From Sodiomyces alkalinus F11 (lineage: Eukaryota > Ascomycota > Sordariomycetes > Glomerellales > Plectosphaerellaceae), in NCBI RefSeq assembly GCF_003711515.1, contig NW_021167079.1:5636385-5700384 (forward strand): a stretch of DNA of 64,000 nt, in the 5' to 3' direction. The notes below the pieces were generated by a model that worked only from the letters and a program-made list of their open reading frames with translations, ran no database searches and was not told the DNA's origin. This document shows positions 1 through 11,798 of the stretch, piece after piece. The position numbers and the translations under genes are program-made. Position 1 is the first letter of the stretch. Each line of letters begins with the position of its first letter.

Positions 1-1146
1 CGACTCCGTCGCCATTGCCGACATGGTTTTGGATCGGTTCCATTTTGGCGTTGTGAATCAAACATCGTCCGACTTCAACCACTTTCCGTTCGACGGCATT
101 CTGGGCCTCTCGCTGGCCAATGGCCACACAGACAACTTCCTCAAAACCGTCCTGGAAGCGGACGTGCTCGATAAAGGCCTTTTCTGTGTCTTTCTAAGCC
201 GTTCAGGTGACGGGCCGAACACGGGCGAAATCAGCTTTGGTTCTTGCAACCCGGACAAATACACAGGCGATTTTTCGTACACCGATGTCGGCTCTAACAA
301 CGGCGATTGGGCCATCCCCTTGGACGGTATCACATATGGCGGCCAGAGGGCTGGTGACGAGCAAAGGCTTGCTTATATCGACACGGGCACTTCTTACGTT
401 TTTGGACCAAAAGCGGATGTCAAGGCTTTCCACGGGAACATTCCTGGCTCTTCGTCGGACGACGGAACTACCTGGAAGGTGCCTTGCAACAGTAACAAAA
501 CCGTGGCCTATACCTTCTCTGGGGTCAGCTACAACATCTCGTCTCGCGACTGGCTGTCGAGGCCCGATAACGACGGTTCCTGCACCAGCAACATCTACGG
601 ACATGAGGTGGTTCGGGGTGCATGGCTCCTCGGGGATCTGTTCCTGAAGAACGTCTATGCCGCGTTTGATGTCGACGAGAAGCGGATAGGTACGTGTTGA
701 ACGTTTGTATTCTGAACAAACGCATGTGTTTGTGCTGACCATGAGGTATAGGGTTTGCCACGAGGACACCAGTGCCATCTGACGACGACGACGAGACTCC
801 AGATGATGATGACAGTGGGAACGATGATGAGGACGCAACCGGTACTGGAGACACTCCGGCAACCTCGGTCACAGCAGTGTCGTCACCAGGTCAGGACGGC
901 TCTACCCAGAGTGAGAACGGGTCGGGCCCAGTTGCCACCGCTCCCTCGTCTGGGACTATCATTCAACCTGCGCCCTCTCTTCCAACCAGCCAGCCCGATG
1001 ATCTGGGTGACCAAGAGACGTCGCCTTCAGTGGCGAGTGAGGCCGTGGTGACCGAGACGGCCCAACCCGCGACAGCCGGTCGGGCACAGACGAAGCGGGT
1101 GCTCGGAGCATCGTTGTGCTTGATGGCTGCAGTTATGGTTTGGTAA
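1..1146 (+). CDS. GPI-anchored pepsin-like aspartic protease, 5' end cut off by the window
   Basis: Coding exons run from before base 1 (codons in frame with base 2) to 689 and from 752 to 1146; the 62-nt intron 690-751 has a GTACGT donor and ends TATAG. The second catalytic motif of pepsins is visible as IDTGTS (Asp codon 380-382), followed by the family's late LLGDLFLKNVYAAFD strand. The first catalytic Asp must lie upstream of the window. After the catalytic domain comes a very acidic, Ser/Thr-rich linker (Asp runs at 780-835) and a C-terminal hydrophobic tail (VLGASLCLMAAVMVW) ending at the stop, which is the layout of a GPI-attachment signal. This is the yapsin/OPSB type of fungal cell-surface protease, likely acting in wall or surface protein processing. 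Paired cysteines are present. The family call is firm; the exact orthologue is not assigned. Confidence 0.9.
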
Positions 1147-2091
1147 AGAGAACCGAAGACATTCTTCTGCGTCGGCCTGGGCCTGCCACGCATTGTCTTT
1201 TCGGTGCCTGTCGCACGGAAATCCAGCAGGGCGCCGCTGCCCGGAGGCATGCGCAGTGCACGGATAAAACACGCGACATTGTCTTGAGAATGTGGAAGTG
1301 CTGAATATGGACGTACGTATATGATACCCTTTGAACTATGAGAGCACTTGGGGTGGAGCTCGGTCCCTTGAGCTGGCAGGATACAGCCCTAGCTACCTGG
1401 GTAGTGTCAAGAGGCCTTTTTACATGTAGATTTTTGTAATTCAATGTATAGGATAAGTTGTCTTCCACAGAAGATCATCGTTGTCTTCCGGCTCGTGGTT
1501 CTGGTGTCATGCAATTCGCTGATGGTAAGTACATAAGCTACCTAACTGAAGCACAATGATGGTAGGGCGATGGGGGACAAACCTACCGCAGTGTGACGAT
1601 GTACAAAGTGGGAGCGCTGTGCCTATTCCGTACAGCTCATCTCTGGGCAATGCATAACAGCTTTCTTCGATATCATAACGCACGCCCGCGTTGAGACGTG
1701 TTTCCCTTAAGCTTCAAATGGTCGGGTCGGATACCTAGAGATTACAAAAGGTACCTAGGTAATTACTTCATAAGGTAAGGTAGGTACTGATGCACATTAG
1801 TGTGGTGGAACAGGTACCTTAGTGAGAAAGGGTGGGGGTGGGGGCGTCCAACCATTCGAGCGCTGGGGCCATCACCGCCTGGCAGAATATCGGCCCTAGC
1901 AGGCGACACCAAGTCGCAAACACCATCACAGACAAGTTTGTGAGTGACGGTGTCCAGTCAGCTTCCCCGACTTTCGTCACAACACCACTCCCATTTACAT
2001 TGTAGAGCTCTGCATACTTGGCAGAATGCTGAATTAACGACATCCCGATCTCGACACCCCGACATAAGCCCCCCAAATTTACCGGAAAAAA
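1147..2091. other. intergenic, protease to GET1
   Basis: I see no gene here. It should hold the protease 3' UTR and the GET1 promoter. A cluster of the window's dispersed motif, AAGGTACCTAGGTAATTAC and relatives, lies at about 1748-1820. Confidence 0.7.
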
Positions 2092-2955
2092 ATGTCCTCC
2101 TTACTTGTCATCATCTTCGCGCTTGAGGTCACGATCCGTATCGTCGACACCATCGGGGCAGCGACCATCAATAACCTGGTACGCCCCTTTATCATTCACA
2201 AGCTAGGATTACAGCATGGATTTCGCAGAGCTTTTTTGCTAACCAGGTCGGGTTTTAGCTGTGGATTGTGCTGAACTATCTTCCGATCGAAACATCGAAG
2301 AATGCCTCTGAACACAGAAAGCTACAAGCTGAGTTCTTGAAGGTCCGCAAGGAGCTCAACGCCACCAGTAGCCAGGACCAGTTTGCAAAATGGGCGAAGC
2401 TGCGAAGGTCCCATGATAAGCTATTGGAGCAGCTGGAAGCTAGCAGTGCGTCACACACACTCTCCCCCTTCTCAGCACGAGTTTGTTTTCGTGTTCTTTC
2501 TTCTTCTTTTCTCCTTCTCTTGTCTCTTGTATGGAGTGCCTGGGCTGGGCTAATATTTGTCCTGTCGGACGCCACATTTAGAGAAGTCCCTTGAGACATC
2601 GAGATCCAAGTTCGACCGCTACATCATGATTTTCCGAATGCTTGTCACCCGAGTCCCCCAATATGCCCTGCCCTTCTGGTACGCCAAGCAGCCGATGTTC
2701 TGGCTCCCCTACGGCTGGTTCCCCTATTACGTTGAATGGCTCCTTTCATTCCCCCGAGCACCCATCGGCAGCGTCAGCATAGTGTCATGGCAGCTGGCGT
2801 GCACGGGAACCATCGCTCTGCTTAGCGAGTTGATCGGCTCCATTGTCAGCCCCGTCCTGGCTGCGAAACAGGCGAAAGGAGCGCCTATGGCCACGGAGAT
2901 GCCGTCATCTGGTGCAAGGGCGAAGGAGGAAGAGAAGAGCAGGAAGGAATTGTAA
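2092..2955 (+). CDS. GET1: Get1/WRB-family ER membrane receptor for tail-anchored proteins
   Basis: Exons 2092-2178, 2259-2445 and 2582-2955 give 215 residues. Intron 1 has donor GTACGC, branch GCTAAC and acceptor TTTTAG; intron 2 has donor GTGCGT and acceptor TTTAG. Both junctions restore a continuous Get1-like frame. The protein has an N-terminal membrane segment (about residues 4-22), a charged cytosolic coiled coil (about 35-95, with the KWAKLRRSHDKL block typical of Get1), and two more membrane segments around FRMLVTRVPQYALPFWYA to YYVEWLL and SWQLACTGTIALLSELIG. It ends in a short Lys/Glu-rich cytosolic tail. Get1 pairs with Get2 in the ER membrane, receives Get3-bound tail-anchored clients and promotes their insertion. 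Length and topology match fungal Get1. The Get2 partner is not in this window. Confidence 0.93.
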
Positions 2956-3901
2956 ATATATTCAAGCCATATATTGCTAGGAATTACAGCGGGAGAAACT
3001 TGAAATGGCAAAAAGACTTCGGGATCGATGCCTTGGCGTACGAGTCCGAAAAAGCTGAGATGTATCTCGTTGATTTGACGCAAAGTTCCTAATGGCCGGA
3101 GCTAGAGCTTTGTAACACGTCGGAGACTGACCCTTGGCAGGGTCGTTTGTATTTCTTCTTGGCGTCATATTGACTTCAGATGCCCATTTGAGCCTTTGCA
3201 GGCGGGCATCGAAGCTTCGAAAGCGCCGTCGTTGGATACGACGAACAACACCACTTGGTGAAGGCGTCTGAGGTAGCCACCTCAACGAGCATTGGTAGTT
3301 CCTGTCGCACTTCGGAATGCCATCGAGTTTCTCAAGAATTCCTGACATGATCCGCGACAGTGCCACCAGCCCTGGCCAAAGGTGCTTGATTAAAGCCCAT
3401 CAACAACGGCGGTGTCCAATGAGTCGAGGTCTCTCTCCAAAAGAATACCAGACTAATTTGGTCGAGCTCAGGAGTAATGGATTGGTAATGATCCAGATAG
3501 CCAGATAGGTAGAGAGGTAGCCGAAATGCCTGACTCTTTTTGTTCCTCGAGAGAAAAGGGCTCTTAAAATTTCTCGAGAGGAAAGGAAAAGAAGGAGATT
3601 GCGCGCTTGAACACAAGTACGACGGAAAAAAATACTTCTGTCTTTTTTGCACCGCCATACCAACTGATTACACTACCTTAGTATTGGTGCGCCACACATG
3701 ATAGCTATTGTGGCGGGTTCGGAGATTAATTTCTCCCACTGCCGATGGGACCCACGCCGGTGCGTGCCTCTACACTGTATGTCTCCTGGAGGCTAAGCCT
3801 GCAGACGTCGTTCCCATCCACGTCGGAACTTGGCTTGACGTCTTCAAGCTTCCACCTCAAACCCTACTCGGTGCAGTTTCGGAGCCTCACCACACATCAA
3901 G
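2956..3901. other. intergenic, GET1 to VPH1
   Basis: No gene recognised. It should contain the GET1 3' UTR and the VPH1 promoter and 5' UTR. Short open frames on both strands have no protein-like features. Confidence 0.7.
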
Positions 3902-6865
3902 ATGGCTCCAGGACAGGATACCATGCTCCGCTCCGCGGAGATGAGCATGGTGCAGCTCTACATCAGTAATGAGATAGGCAGAGAGGTGGCCACCAGCCTA
4001 GGGGAGCTGGGGCTGGTGGCATTTCGAGATGTACGCGTCTCCCTCTTCTTTACCTCCTTGGGACGATTCGTCGCTAACTATTGATTTCCAACAATACAGC
4101 TTAACAGCGAGCTTAGCGCGTTTCAACGAACCTTTACGCAAGAAATTCGACGCTTGGATAATGTCGAGCGCCAACTGCGTACGCCATCGCGTCGACGATT
4201 CTCATTCTTTTTCTCTCCGATTTCAGAGGACTCTGGCTAACCGAAATCTGTTTAGGATACTTCTACACCCAAATTCAGAAGAATGATATTCCTTTGCGAA
4301 AATTCGATGTGGACAATGAGCGACTCGCCAACCCCTCCACTTCGGAAATAGATGAACTCGCCGAGCGGTGCCAGACTCTCGAGCAACGCATCTTCCAGCT
4401 CAACGACAGCTACGAGACGTTGAAGAAGCGGGAGGTTGATTTGACTGAATGGCGATGGGTTCTCCGGGAGGCTGGCGGCTTCTTCGACCGCGCCTACGAC
4501 AGCGTTGTGGAAGATATCCGCACCTCTACCGATAACGATGATGCACCTCTTCTGCAGGATGTCGAGCAGCATCACACGGCCGCCGATGTTGAGCGATCCT
4601 TCTCTGGCGTCAACATTGGTTTCGTCGCTGGTGTCATTGACCGGAGCCGCATGGCCGTTTTTGAGCGCTCCATGTGGCGCTCCCTCCGTGGTAACCTTTT
4701 CATGAATTCCTCGGAGATTCCGGAGCCTCTGATCGATCCCGCCACCAACGATAAGGTTCACAAGAGCGTCTTCGTCATCTTTGCCCATGGCAGGGAGATT
4801 CTGGCCAAGATTCGCAAGATCGCAGAGGCGTTAGGGGCGAATTTGTACAGCGTCGATGAGAATAGCGACCTCCGTCGTGACCAAGTCCACGAGGTCAATG
4901 CTCGGCTCAATGACGTGCAGAGCGTTCTCCGCAATACGGAGCAGACCCTTCATGCCGAGCTCGCTCAGATCTCTCAGGCCTTGTCGGCTTGGATGGTTCT
5001 GATCACCAAGGAGAAGGCTGTATACGACACCCTCAACAACTTCTCGTATGACCATAGTCGTCGCACTCTCATTGCCGAGGGCTGGGCTCCAACCAACGAC
5101 GTCAACCGGATTCGAGCCACCTTGCAGGAGGTCACAAACAATGCTGGACTGTCGGTACCGTCCATTATCAACGAAATTAAGACGAACAAGACGCCTCCCA
5201 CATACATCAAGACAAACAAGTTCACCGAGGCTTTCCAGACAATCGTGAATGCATACGGTATGCATAAACAAGGTCCCTCTTCCTGCTCCGTTGGCGGATT
5301 CTAACTATAGTTCCAGGAACTCCCACCTACTCCGAGTTCAACCCCGGAATTCCCACCATTGTGTTTTTCCCCTTCCTCTTCGCCACCATGTTCGGAGACA
5401 TTGGCCATGCTATAATCATGGGACTCGCCGCGTTGGCCATGATCTACTGGGAGAAGCCCCTGAAGAAGGTCACTTTCGAGCTCTTCGCCATGCTCTACTA
5501 TGGCCGATACATCGCCCTCCTCATGGCCGTCTTTTCGATGTTCACGGGTTTGATGTACAACGACATCTTTTCTCAGTCCCTGACTCTCTGGAACAGCGCC
5601 TGGCACTGGAAGGTCCCGGATGACTACAAAGAGGGCCAACCCCTCGTTGCTGAGCTCAACGACTCGGGTTACCGTTACCCCTTCGGTCTTGACTGGATCT
5701 GGCACGGGACAGAGAACGACTTGCTGTTTACAAACAGCTATAAGATGAAGCTGTCTATCATTTTCGCCTACTTCCACATGTAGGTTACCGACACTCCATA
5801 AGTTACACGGCGCACAAGCTAATGCCAGCACAGGACATACTCTCTCATTCTATCATACATCAACGCCCGCCACTTCAAGAAGCCCATCGACATCTGGGGC
5901 AACTTTGTTCCGGGCATGATTTTCTTCCAGGCCATCTTCGGTTACCTCGTCGGCTGCATCTTTTACAAGTGGTCGGTCAACTGGAACGACCCCACGAACC
6001 CTCGCCAGCCACCCGGTCTCCTTAACATGTTGATTTTCATGTTCCTGCAGCCCGGAACGTTGGACATCCAGTTCTATCCCGGCCAAGCCGGCGTGCAGGT
6101 CTTTCTCCTCCTTCTCGCCGTCGTCCAAGTACCCGTCCTCTTGTTCTTGAAGCCTTTCTATCTTCGCTGGGAGCACAACAAAGCCCGCGCCAAGGGTTAT
6201 AGGGCTATTGGCGAGAGGTCAAGAGTCAGTGCTCTGGATGGCGACGACGAGGACGGCAATGGCCACGCGGTCGGTGGCCGTCACAGCACCGAATCCGACG
6301 GCGAAGGCGTGGCCATGCTCACGCAGGACTTGCACGGCGAAGAGGAGCACGAAGAGTTTGAGTTTAGCGAACACCTGATTGAACAAATTATCCATACCAT
6401 TGGTAAGATGCGCCCTTCCGCCCTGTGTTTTTTTTTTCCCCTTCTTCTTCCATTCTCTGGGCTATGTGGTCTTGAACATGCACAACAACGCCTGCTAACT
6501 GTTGTCGATCAGAATTCTGTCTCAACTGCGTCTCCCATACGGCTTCGTACCTCCGGCTTTGGGCCCTGTCCCTTGCTCATCAGCAGCTCAGCGTCGTCCT
6601 CTGGTCCATGACGCTTGGACCCGCGCTCGGAAATACCGGCGTGGCCGGCGTCATAATGCTGGTCTTCTCATTCTATTTGTGGTTCGTCTTGACGATAGCC
6701 ATTCTCGTCCTGATGGAGGGTACCAGTGCCATGCTGCACTCCCTGCGACTTTCCTGGGTCGAGTCATTCTCCAAGTTCGCCCAGTTCGGCGGCTGGCCGT
6801 TCACTCCCTTTTCCTTTGCTGCTACACTAGAAGAGTCAGAGGAGCTGAAGGAGTTCTTGTGTTAA
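3902..6865 (+). CDS. VPH1: V-type proton ATPase subunit a
   Basis: Six exons (3902-4030, 4100-4178, 4256-5257, 5317-5779, 5834-6402, 6513-6865) give 864 residues, close to yeast Vph1 (840). The start has a good context (CATCAAGATGG). The N-terminal half (about residues 1-400) is the cytosolic, partly coiled-coil arm that contacts the V1 stalks. The C-terminal half holds the membrane helices, including the [14 protein letters not shown] block near residue 430. Exon 6 begins with the invariant [20 protein letters not shown] stretch; Arg762 in [11 protein letters not shown] corresponds to the arginine (R735 in yeast Vph1) essential for proton transfer through Vo. An acidic Asp/Glu/Gly loop lies at about residues 660-710. 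The subunit works in the vacuolar/endosomal membrane with the c-ring. Its 3' end converges on YSH1, 485 bp away. Confidence 0.97.
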
Positions 6866-7350
6866 AGCTGCGTGATGCGTCTTCCGAAACCACACGCTGC
6901 GGTTTGAAGAAAGGCCTAATTACAGGTGGCTTTTGTCTCGTTGTAGTCTAGTTGTCTTTCTGTAACATATTACTTCATAATGTGGAATCCGTTCAATTGA
7001 CAATGTTCCGATTTCTCAATTCTCTTCCGTGCCTGTGTCAGTCTTCGTAGTCTTTGAATTCATTCTTACTTGCGTTGCGAGACAAATCATTCCCGAATCT
7101 TTGCTTGATTTCAATGGTCGAGTACCAGTAAAAGGTAAAGGGACATGGGTTTAAAGTACAGTCAATATCCCAGGAAATAGTTCCATCAATGCATGCTCCC
7201 TTTGTCGACTGCCATCGCCAGTAGTACTCTCCTGTACTGGCATCGAGAGTTATCCTCATAACCATATCGCACAGTACAATACAAGGAGCAAGAAGGGGAA
7301 GAAAGGCCCAAGCCCAAGACCCATCCCCAGAACAGCGGCCCTCTGGACCA
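6866..7350. other. convergent 3' ends of VPH1 and YSH1
   Basis: This stretch holds only the two facing 3' UTRs and terminators. No gene seen. Confidence 0.7.
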
Positions 7351-10300
7351 TTAACCCCAGAGAGGTGCCGTAATCTCGGCGGCACGCTCACAGACGCGAC
7401 TGACGCGATCGGCGAAGGCCTTATGGCTACACTCAATCTCCAGATCCTCCAACCAGACGGTGGCCTCCATCTTGTCTACTTTGATGCGGATGCCGGGGAC
7501 GGGAATACCCATCTTGTGCAAGCGGTCGAGTTCGGCGCGACGGCGACGCTCGAGCTTCTCCCGCTTGCGCTGCTCTTTGGCTTCGTCGTCATTTGCGGTT
7601 TCAGTCTCGGGAGTGGCGTCTTGCATGGGGGTGTCTTCCTCGCCTTCCTCCTTCGTGGTGGGGCCCGAGGCGTCGTGCTTCTCTTCTTGCTCTTCCTCGT
7701 CGTCATTTTCCACGGGTGGGAGTTTTGGTTCTGCCACGGGGTTGACGTTGTCTGCGCCGAATTGGGCTTCGAGAATCATGAGGAAACGCTCGAGACGTTC
7801 CTCTGGGGTAACTTTGGCGTGGGGGTTACGGGCGGGTAGGGGGGTGACGTCTTGTCCGGCGGAGCCTGATAGGGGGGAAAGAAATAGTTAGCCGTCGTTA
7901 TACCGTATGAAGACAGCAAAGAGGAGAGTAGTTGGGATGCCGGGACATACGCTTCACTGCCGCGGGACTACACTCTACAGAGTAGAGACAGGTCAAGACG
8001 GCATCAGCAATGCTGTCGTTGAGGAGGTTGCCCTCCCACTCGAGTTCAACCTCTCCATCGCTCCGATAGCGAAAAGTGATGCAGCCCATGACAAGATAGG
8101 CGGCGACGAGGCTGGCGAGTTCTTCGTCGACATCTTCCTCCTGTTTGTTCTTCTCGACACCGTCGCCGTTCTCTTCGTTCTTAGCATTCGCTGCGGTATC
8201 GTGGTCGCCTTCATTAGCAGCTCCGTTGGTGCTTCCACGCTTGGTTTTGTGCATCTCGGGCAGTTCCTCCACGGTGCCGAAGACGCCCTCGAGACCCCAG
8301 CGTATCAAATCAATGCTGGCGGCGGTGAACTTGAGACGCTTCTTGCAGATGATGGTGGTGGTGTTAAGACCGGCGTACTCGCGAAGGTCTTCGGGCGCCA
8401 TGAGGGAGAGCTTGAAGTCGTTCTGGACGAGAACACCGGTGATGAGCTGCGGGTTCTGGCTCCTGTCGGAAGTGACCCTGGTCGGAGGCGGGATGGTGGC
8501 CAGCTTGCCGACGACCTTGGCTGTCTTATCTTGCTTGAAAGGGATGCGAAGTTCTTCACAGTTTTTTGGGCTAAAGATTTTTGTCTTGACAGTTTTGCCT
8601 GCGTTAAGCGAGAGCAGCTTTGACTTGAGACGCATCATGTTGTGCTGCTCGCCGTGCACAAGGATCTAAGGAGCGTGACGAAAGGCCCGTGGTTAGTCGT
8701 TGGACCCGACCATGACGACAAAAGAGAAAGCCTAGGAGGAGGAGGAGGAGGAGGAGGAGGAGGAGGAGGAGGAGAAGAAGAAGAAGAAGGAAGAAGAGGA
8801 GGGAGACAAGGAGACTACGTACCACAACAGGGGCAGCCACTTCTTCTATAAACTCTCGGTTTTCGGTGCCGTCTACATGAGCGGCAAACGAGTACTCTTG
8901 GACGCTACACCTCCGGGGGATCAAGACCTTCTCGCTCTCCCCGCCGGGTCCTCGCCGAGCGCTCGCGGTTGTTCTGTTCATAACAGCTTGGATCTGATCT
9001 GGCTCCTGCATGATCTGCTTGGCCATAGTTCCTTCGACGCTGTAACCGGTGATGATGACTCCGTTCTTGTCGTTGGGCGCCCACCTCTCCAGGAGCTCTC
9101 GGCTCACGCCGTTCTGCAGCATACCAGGGCTAGCAAGCATGACGCAGCCACCGAGATCATCAAAGCGATCCAGATTTTTCAGGGACCGGATGAATTTGAA
9201 ATCCCACGGACCCCCTTTACCGCTGACATCCCCGGAAGCCTCGGCCTCGGCCATACGCTCCACAAAAAGACGCTTGATGTTGTCGTTCATGGCCCCGACG
9301 TAGGTCTGATACACCACCATACATTTCCGGGCGAGATTGCTAGCGTAGTAGATGGGATATTTCTGGTAGTCAGGGTGTTTGCTCCAATACTCGTCTAGGA
9401 TAAGCAGCAGCTCTTGTGCTCGGCCAAGGGCGAAGACGGGCATCAGGACTCGGCCTCCGCGGTTCAGAATGCTGGTGATGGACTTCATGAGGGCCTGTTC
9501 TCGCTCGAGCCTTGGCACATGGGAGGCAATGCCGTAGGTAGATTCGGTGATGAGCACGTCCATCTTGACGCCCTTGGGCACCTCGGCCGAGACGAGATGA
9601 CGATCCTGTTCCCTGGAGTAGTCACCGGTGAAGAAGATCTTGAGGCCTGCAATCTCGATGAGGAACATGGCCGCGCCGAGGACGTGGCCGGCCGGATAAG
9701 GCGTGATGCGGATAGAGGAGATGGTATGGGTGGTGTGGTAATCGATGGCCTCGATCATAGGGAAGGTGTTGAGATGGTCTTCTTCGGTATAAACAGGTTG
9801 TGATGTCGGGTTAGACGAGGTGTTCCCGACTCGTACACTGTCCTGGATGAGCCACTTGTAGATGGCCTTGGTCGGATGGGTCATGAAAACGCGGCCCCTG
9901 AAATTGGTCTTTGCTAGGACATAGGGCAGGGATGCGGCGTGGTCGACATGAAAGCTATTCGTTCCCCATCAGCGTCTTGTCTACGACCTCATCGATACGA
10001 TACGACGGCGGTAAATAAATAAAAAAGCCAGAAACAATACAAAACGATACTGGGGCGAGTACAGAAGGGGGAGGATCATGACCATGTTGCATCACAACAA
10101 AGGGCGGGGCGGGTAAGATTGCGAGACGGAAAATGTTTTTCTCTTTCTGTTCGATTTGCCTTTCTCTTGTTCTTGATATTGATTCTTGTGTACAGGACGA
10201 GATAGCAGTAGCTGAAAGGGTTTGTTTGATAGGGCAAATCGCGTAGCTATTTTCCAAATCAAGGCCTGACAGCCCCAACATTCGCGCCTAGCTGGCCGTC

Positions 10301-10729
10301 GCAAAAGCGCCTTATGCCCTATGTGATGGGATGGCAAAACGGTGAGGAGATCGGGAGGGGGTCGGCTTACTGGCTGATTAGGAGGACGTCAACAGTACTC
10401 AAATCAAAATCGTCGAAGAAGGGTAGGGCGGCGAGACCATCGTAGGCCGGGTGTTGACCTGCGTCAAGCTGTGGTGATTCCCCCATCCGTCAGTACCATC
10501 GATCGTCTATTGCGTACTACAACCGAGCCGTGATAAAACGGCGCATTGGGGGCATATAGGGCTTTCGACGTACCATGACCGTCTTGCCCTTGTATTGGAT
10601 GATGTGGCATGACCTTCCCACCTCGTTTCCGCCGCCGAGACAGAGAAACATGAGTTCATCGGAAGGGTCTACGGGCTCTTCACCAGATGGTCCAGCTGCC
10701 ATCGCGGCAGCTTTCCTCTTGGATGCCAT
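7351..10729 (-). CDS. YSH1: mRNA 3'-end processing endoribonuclease Ysh1/CPSF73
   Basis: Minus-strand exons are 10729-10574, 10468-10371, 9954-8823, 8665-7951 and 7865-7351, giving 871 residues. This is the metallo-beta-lactamase/beta-CASP nuclease of the cleavage and polyadenylation factor, which cuts pre-mRNA at the poly(A) site in the nucleus. The zinc motif HFHVDH spans residues 85-90, with His85 split across intron 2. Further metal ligands sit in GHVLGAA (His about 175) and [11 protein letters not shown] (Asp about 196). The beta-CASP part shows ESTYG and [19 protein letters not shown], then VHGEQ at the start of exon 4. The C-terminal region carries an acidic Glu/Lys-rich linker and the conserved [18 protein letters not shown] end. 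Introns measure 105, 416, 157 and 85 nt; the 416-nt one is unusually long for this window. YSH1 diverges from TAF4. Confidence 0.96.
8734..8800. repeat. (AGG)n then (AAG)n microsatellite in YSH1 intron 3
   Basis: About 13 AGG units run from 8734 and pass into AAG units to about 8800. On the gene's strand this is a long CTC/CTT pyrimidine run starting about 20 nt inside the donor. It produces a spurious poly-Leu open frame. Confidence 0.9.
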
Positions 10730-10754
10730 GATTCAACGTCGGAAGGCGGCGATT

Positions 10755-10755
<1 letters not shown>

Positions 10756-10805
<50 letters not shown>
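10756..10805. repeat. (GA)25 dinucleotide repeat in the YSH1 5' leader
   Basis: About 25 uninterrupted GA units begin 27 nt upstream of the YSH1 ATG. On the YSH1 strand it is a CT tract in the 5' UTR or core promoter, inside the promoter shared with TAF4. Confidence 0.95.
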
Positions 10806-10808
<3 letters not shown>

Positions 10809-11295
10809 GAACACAAATGAGTGGTAGGCGGGCCGAAACGAGTGAAAGGAAGTATCGTATATTCTGTATCGTATGCGCCAAAGACGGCCCAATTGCTAAC
10901 TGGTCCAGTCAGCACATTGGCGAGTGAAGGCTTCCCGGGTGGCCTGGTTTGAATCGGCTAGACACTCCAGAGGGTTGCGATGGATATACTGGTGAGGCGA
11001 TGTGCGAGGATGATGTTAAAAGAAAAGAAAAGAAAACAATAAACCAAGTAGATAGGTAATTATGCGTAAGAGGAAAAACCCAAGATTAAAACGCGTGAGA
11101 AGGCTTGGAAGCCTGGGGTCAACTTACAGGTGGGTGCGAACTGCTAGTGGGGAAGGCGCACGCCTTTGAAGGCACTAAACCAAATTTGTCAGCTTCCATT
11201 GCCTCCCAAGCTCCCCAAGTAAGGGGAAGAACGGGGATTTACGACGTTGGAAGGAGGTACGAAGTACTTCGTTCGCAATGGAGCAAGGCTGAAAA

Positions 11296-11303
11296 TCACG
11301 TGA
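11296..11303. promoter_or_regulatory. TCACGTGA palindrome, CACGTG E-box type
   Basis: A perfect 8-bp palindrome with a CACGTG core lies in the shared YSH1/TAF4 promoter, 496 nt before the TAF4 ATG. In fungi such sites are bound by Cbf1/USF-like bHLH factors. Use at this locus is inference. Confidence 0.4.
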
Positions 11304-11798
11304 CTTTAAAGCTACGCGAATTCGGGAAAGCCTTTTCGCCGAGGACTTTCCCTTCTTTCCCATCTCCCTATTCCCCTAATCTACCTGTAGTTGGCCGCCA
11401 TCCGCGTCTCCCGAGGTCGACGACTCATCACTCGTCTTCTACAGCAGCCTCGTCAGCCTGTCCGGCATCCCCCTGGACGTCAAGAACACGCGTCACCCAG
11501 TCGGTTGACCTGGGTTTGTCCCTTTGGAACCGACAATACTTTTCTCCTCTTCTACCACTCTGCCACTCTAGCTCCAGGGAAACGCTGCGAGAACTGCTTC
11601 CTCCTACCGACGGATGACTTCTGCAGTTGCGCCAGTTGTGTCAGGCTTGCCTGCCTGCTGAGGTGTATTGGAGCCTTCCCCCTCTTCTTCCCAAAGAACT
11701 TTTGTCCTCTTTTCCCTAGTCGCTCTCGTTGCTCTCGTGGCTTCTCCTTCTGGCGTTGAAGGCCGTCTACACTTGACGCGAAACTATTCATAGCAATA

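Larger units (their letters stand above)
10730..11798. promoter_or_regulatory. bidirectional promoter between YSH1 and TAF4
   Basis: The start codons of two divergent RNA polymerase II machinery genes lie 1069 bp apart. The interval contains the GA repeat (10756-10805), the palindrome TCACGTGA (11296-11303) and a pyrimidine-rich leader before TAF4 from about 11340. No other gene is seen. Confidence 0.6.

Noticed and set aside
8604..8822. Poly-leucine extension at the end of a long minus-strand YSH1 frame
   Set aside because: It is intron 3 translated through a CTC repeat; the GTACGT donor and the downstream VHGEQ exon show the true splice.
10756..10805. Tandem array that might suggest CRISPR or satellite DNA
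   Set aside because: It is a plain GA dinucleotide run; no spaced direct repeats were seen anywhere in the window.
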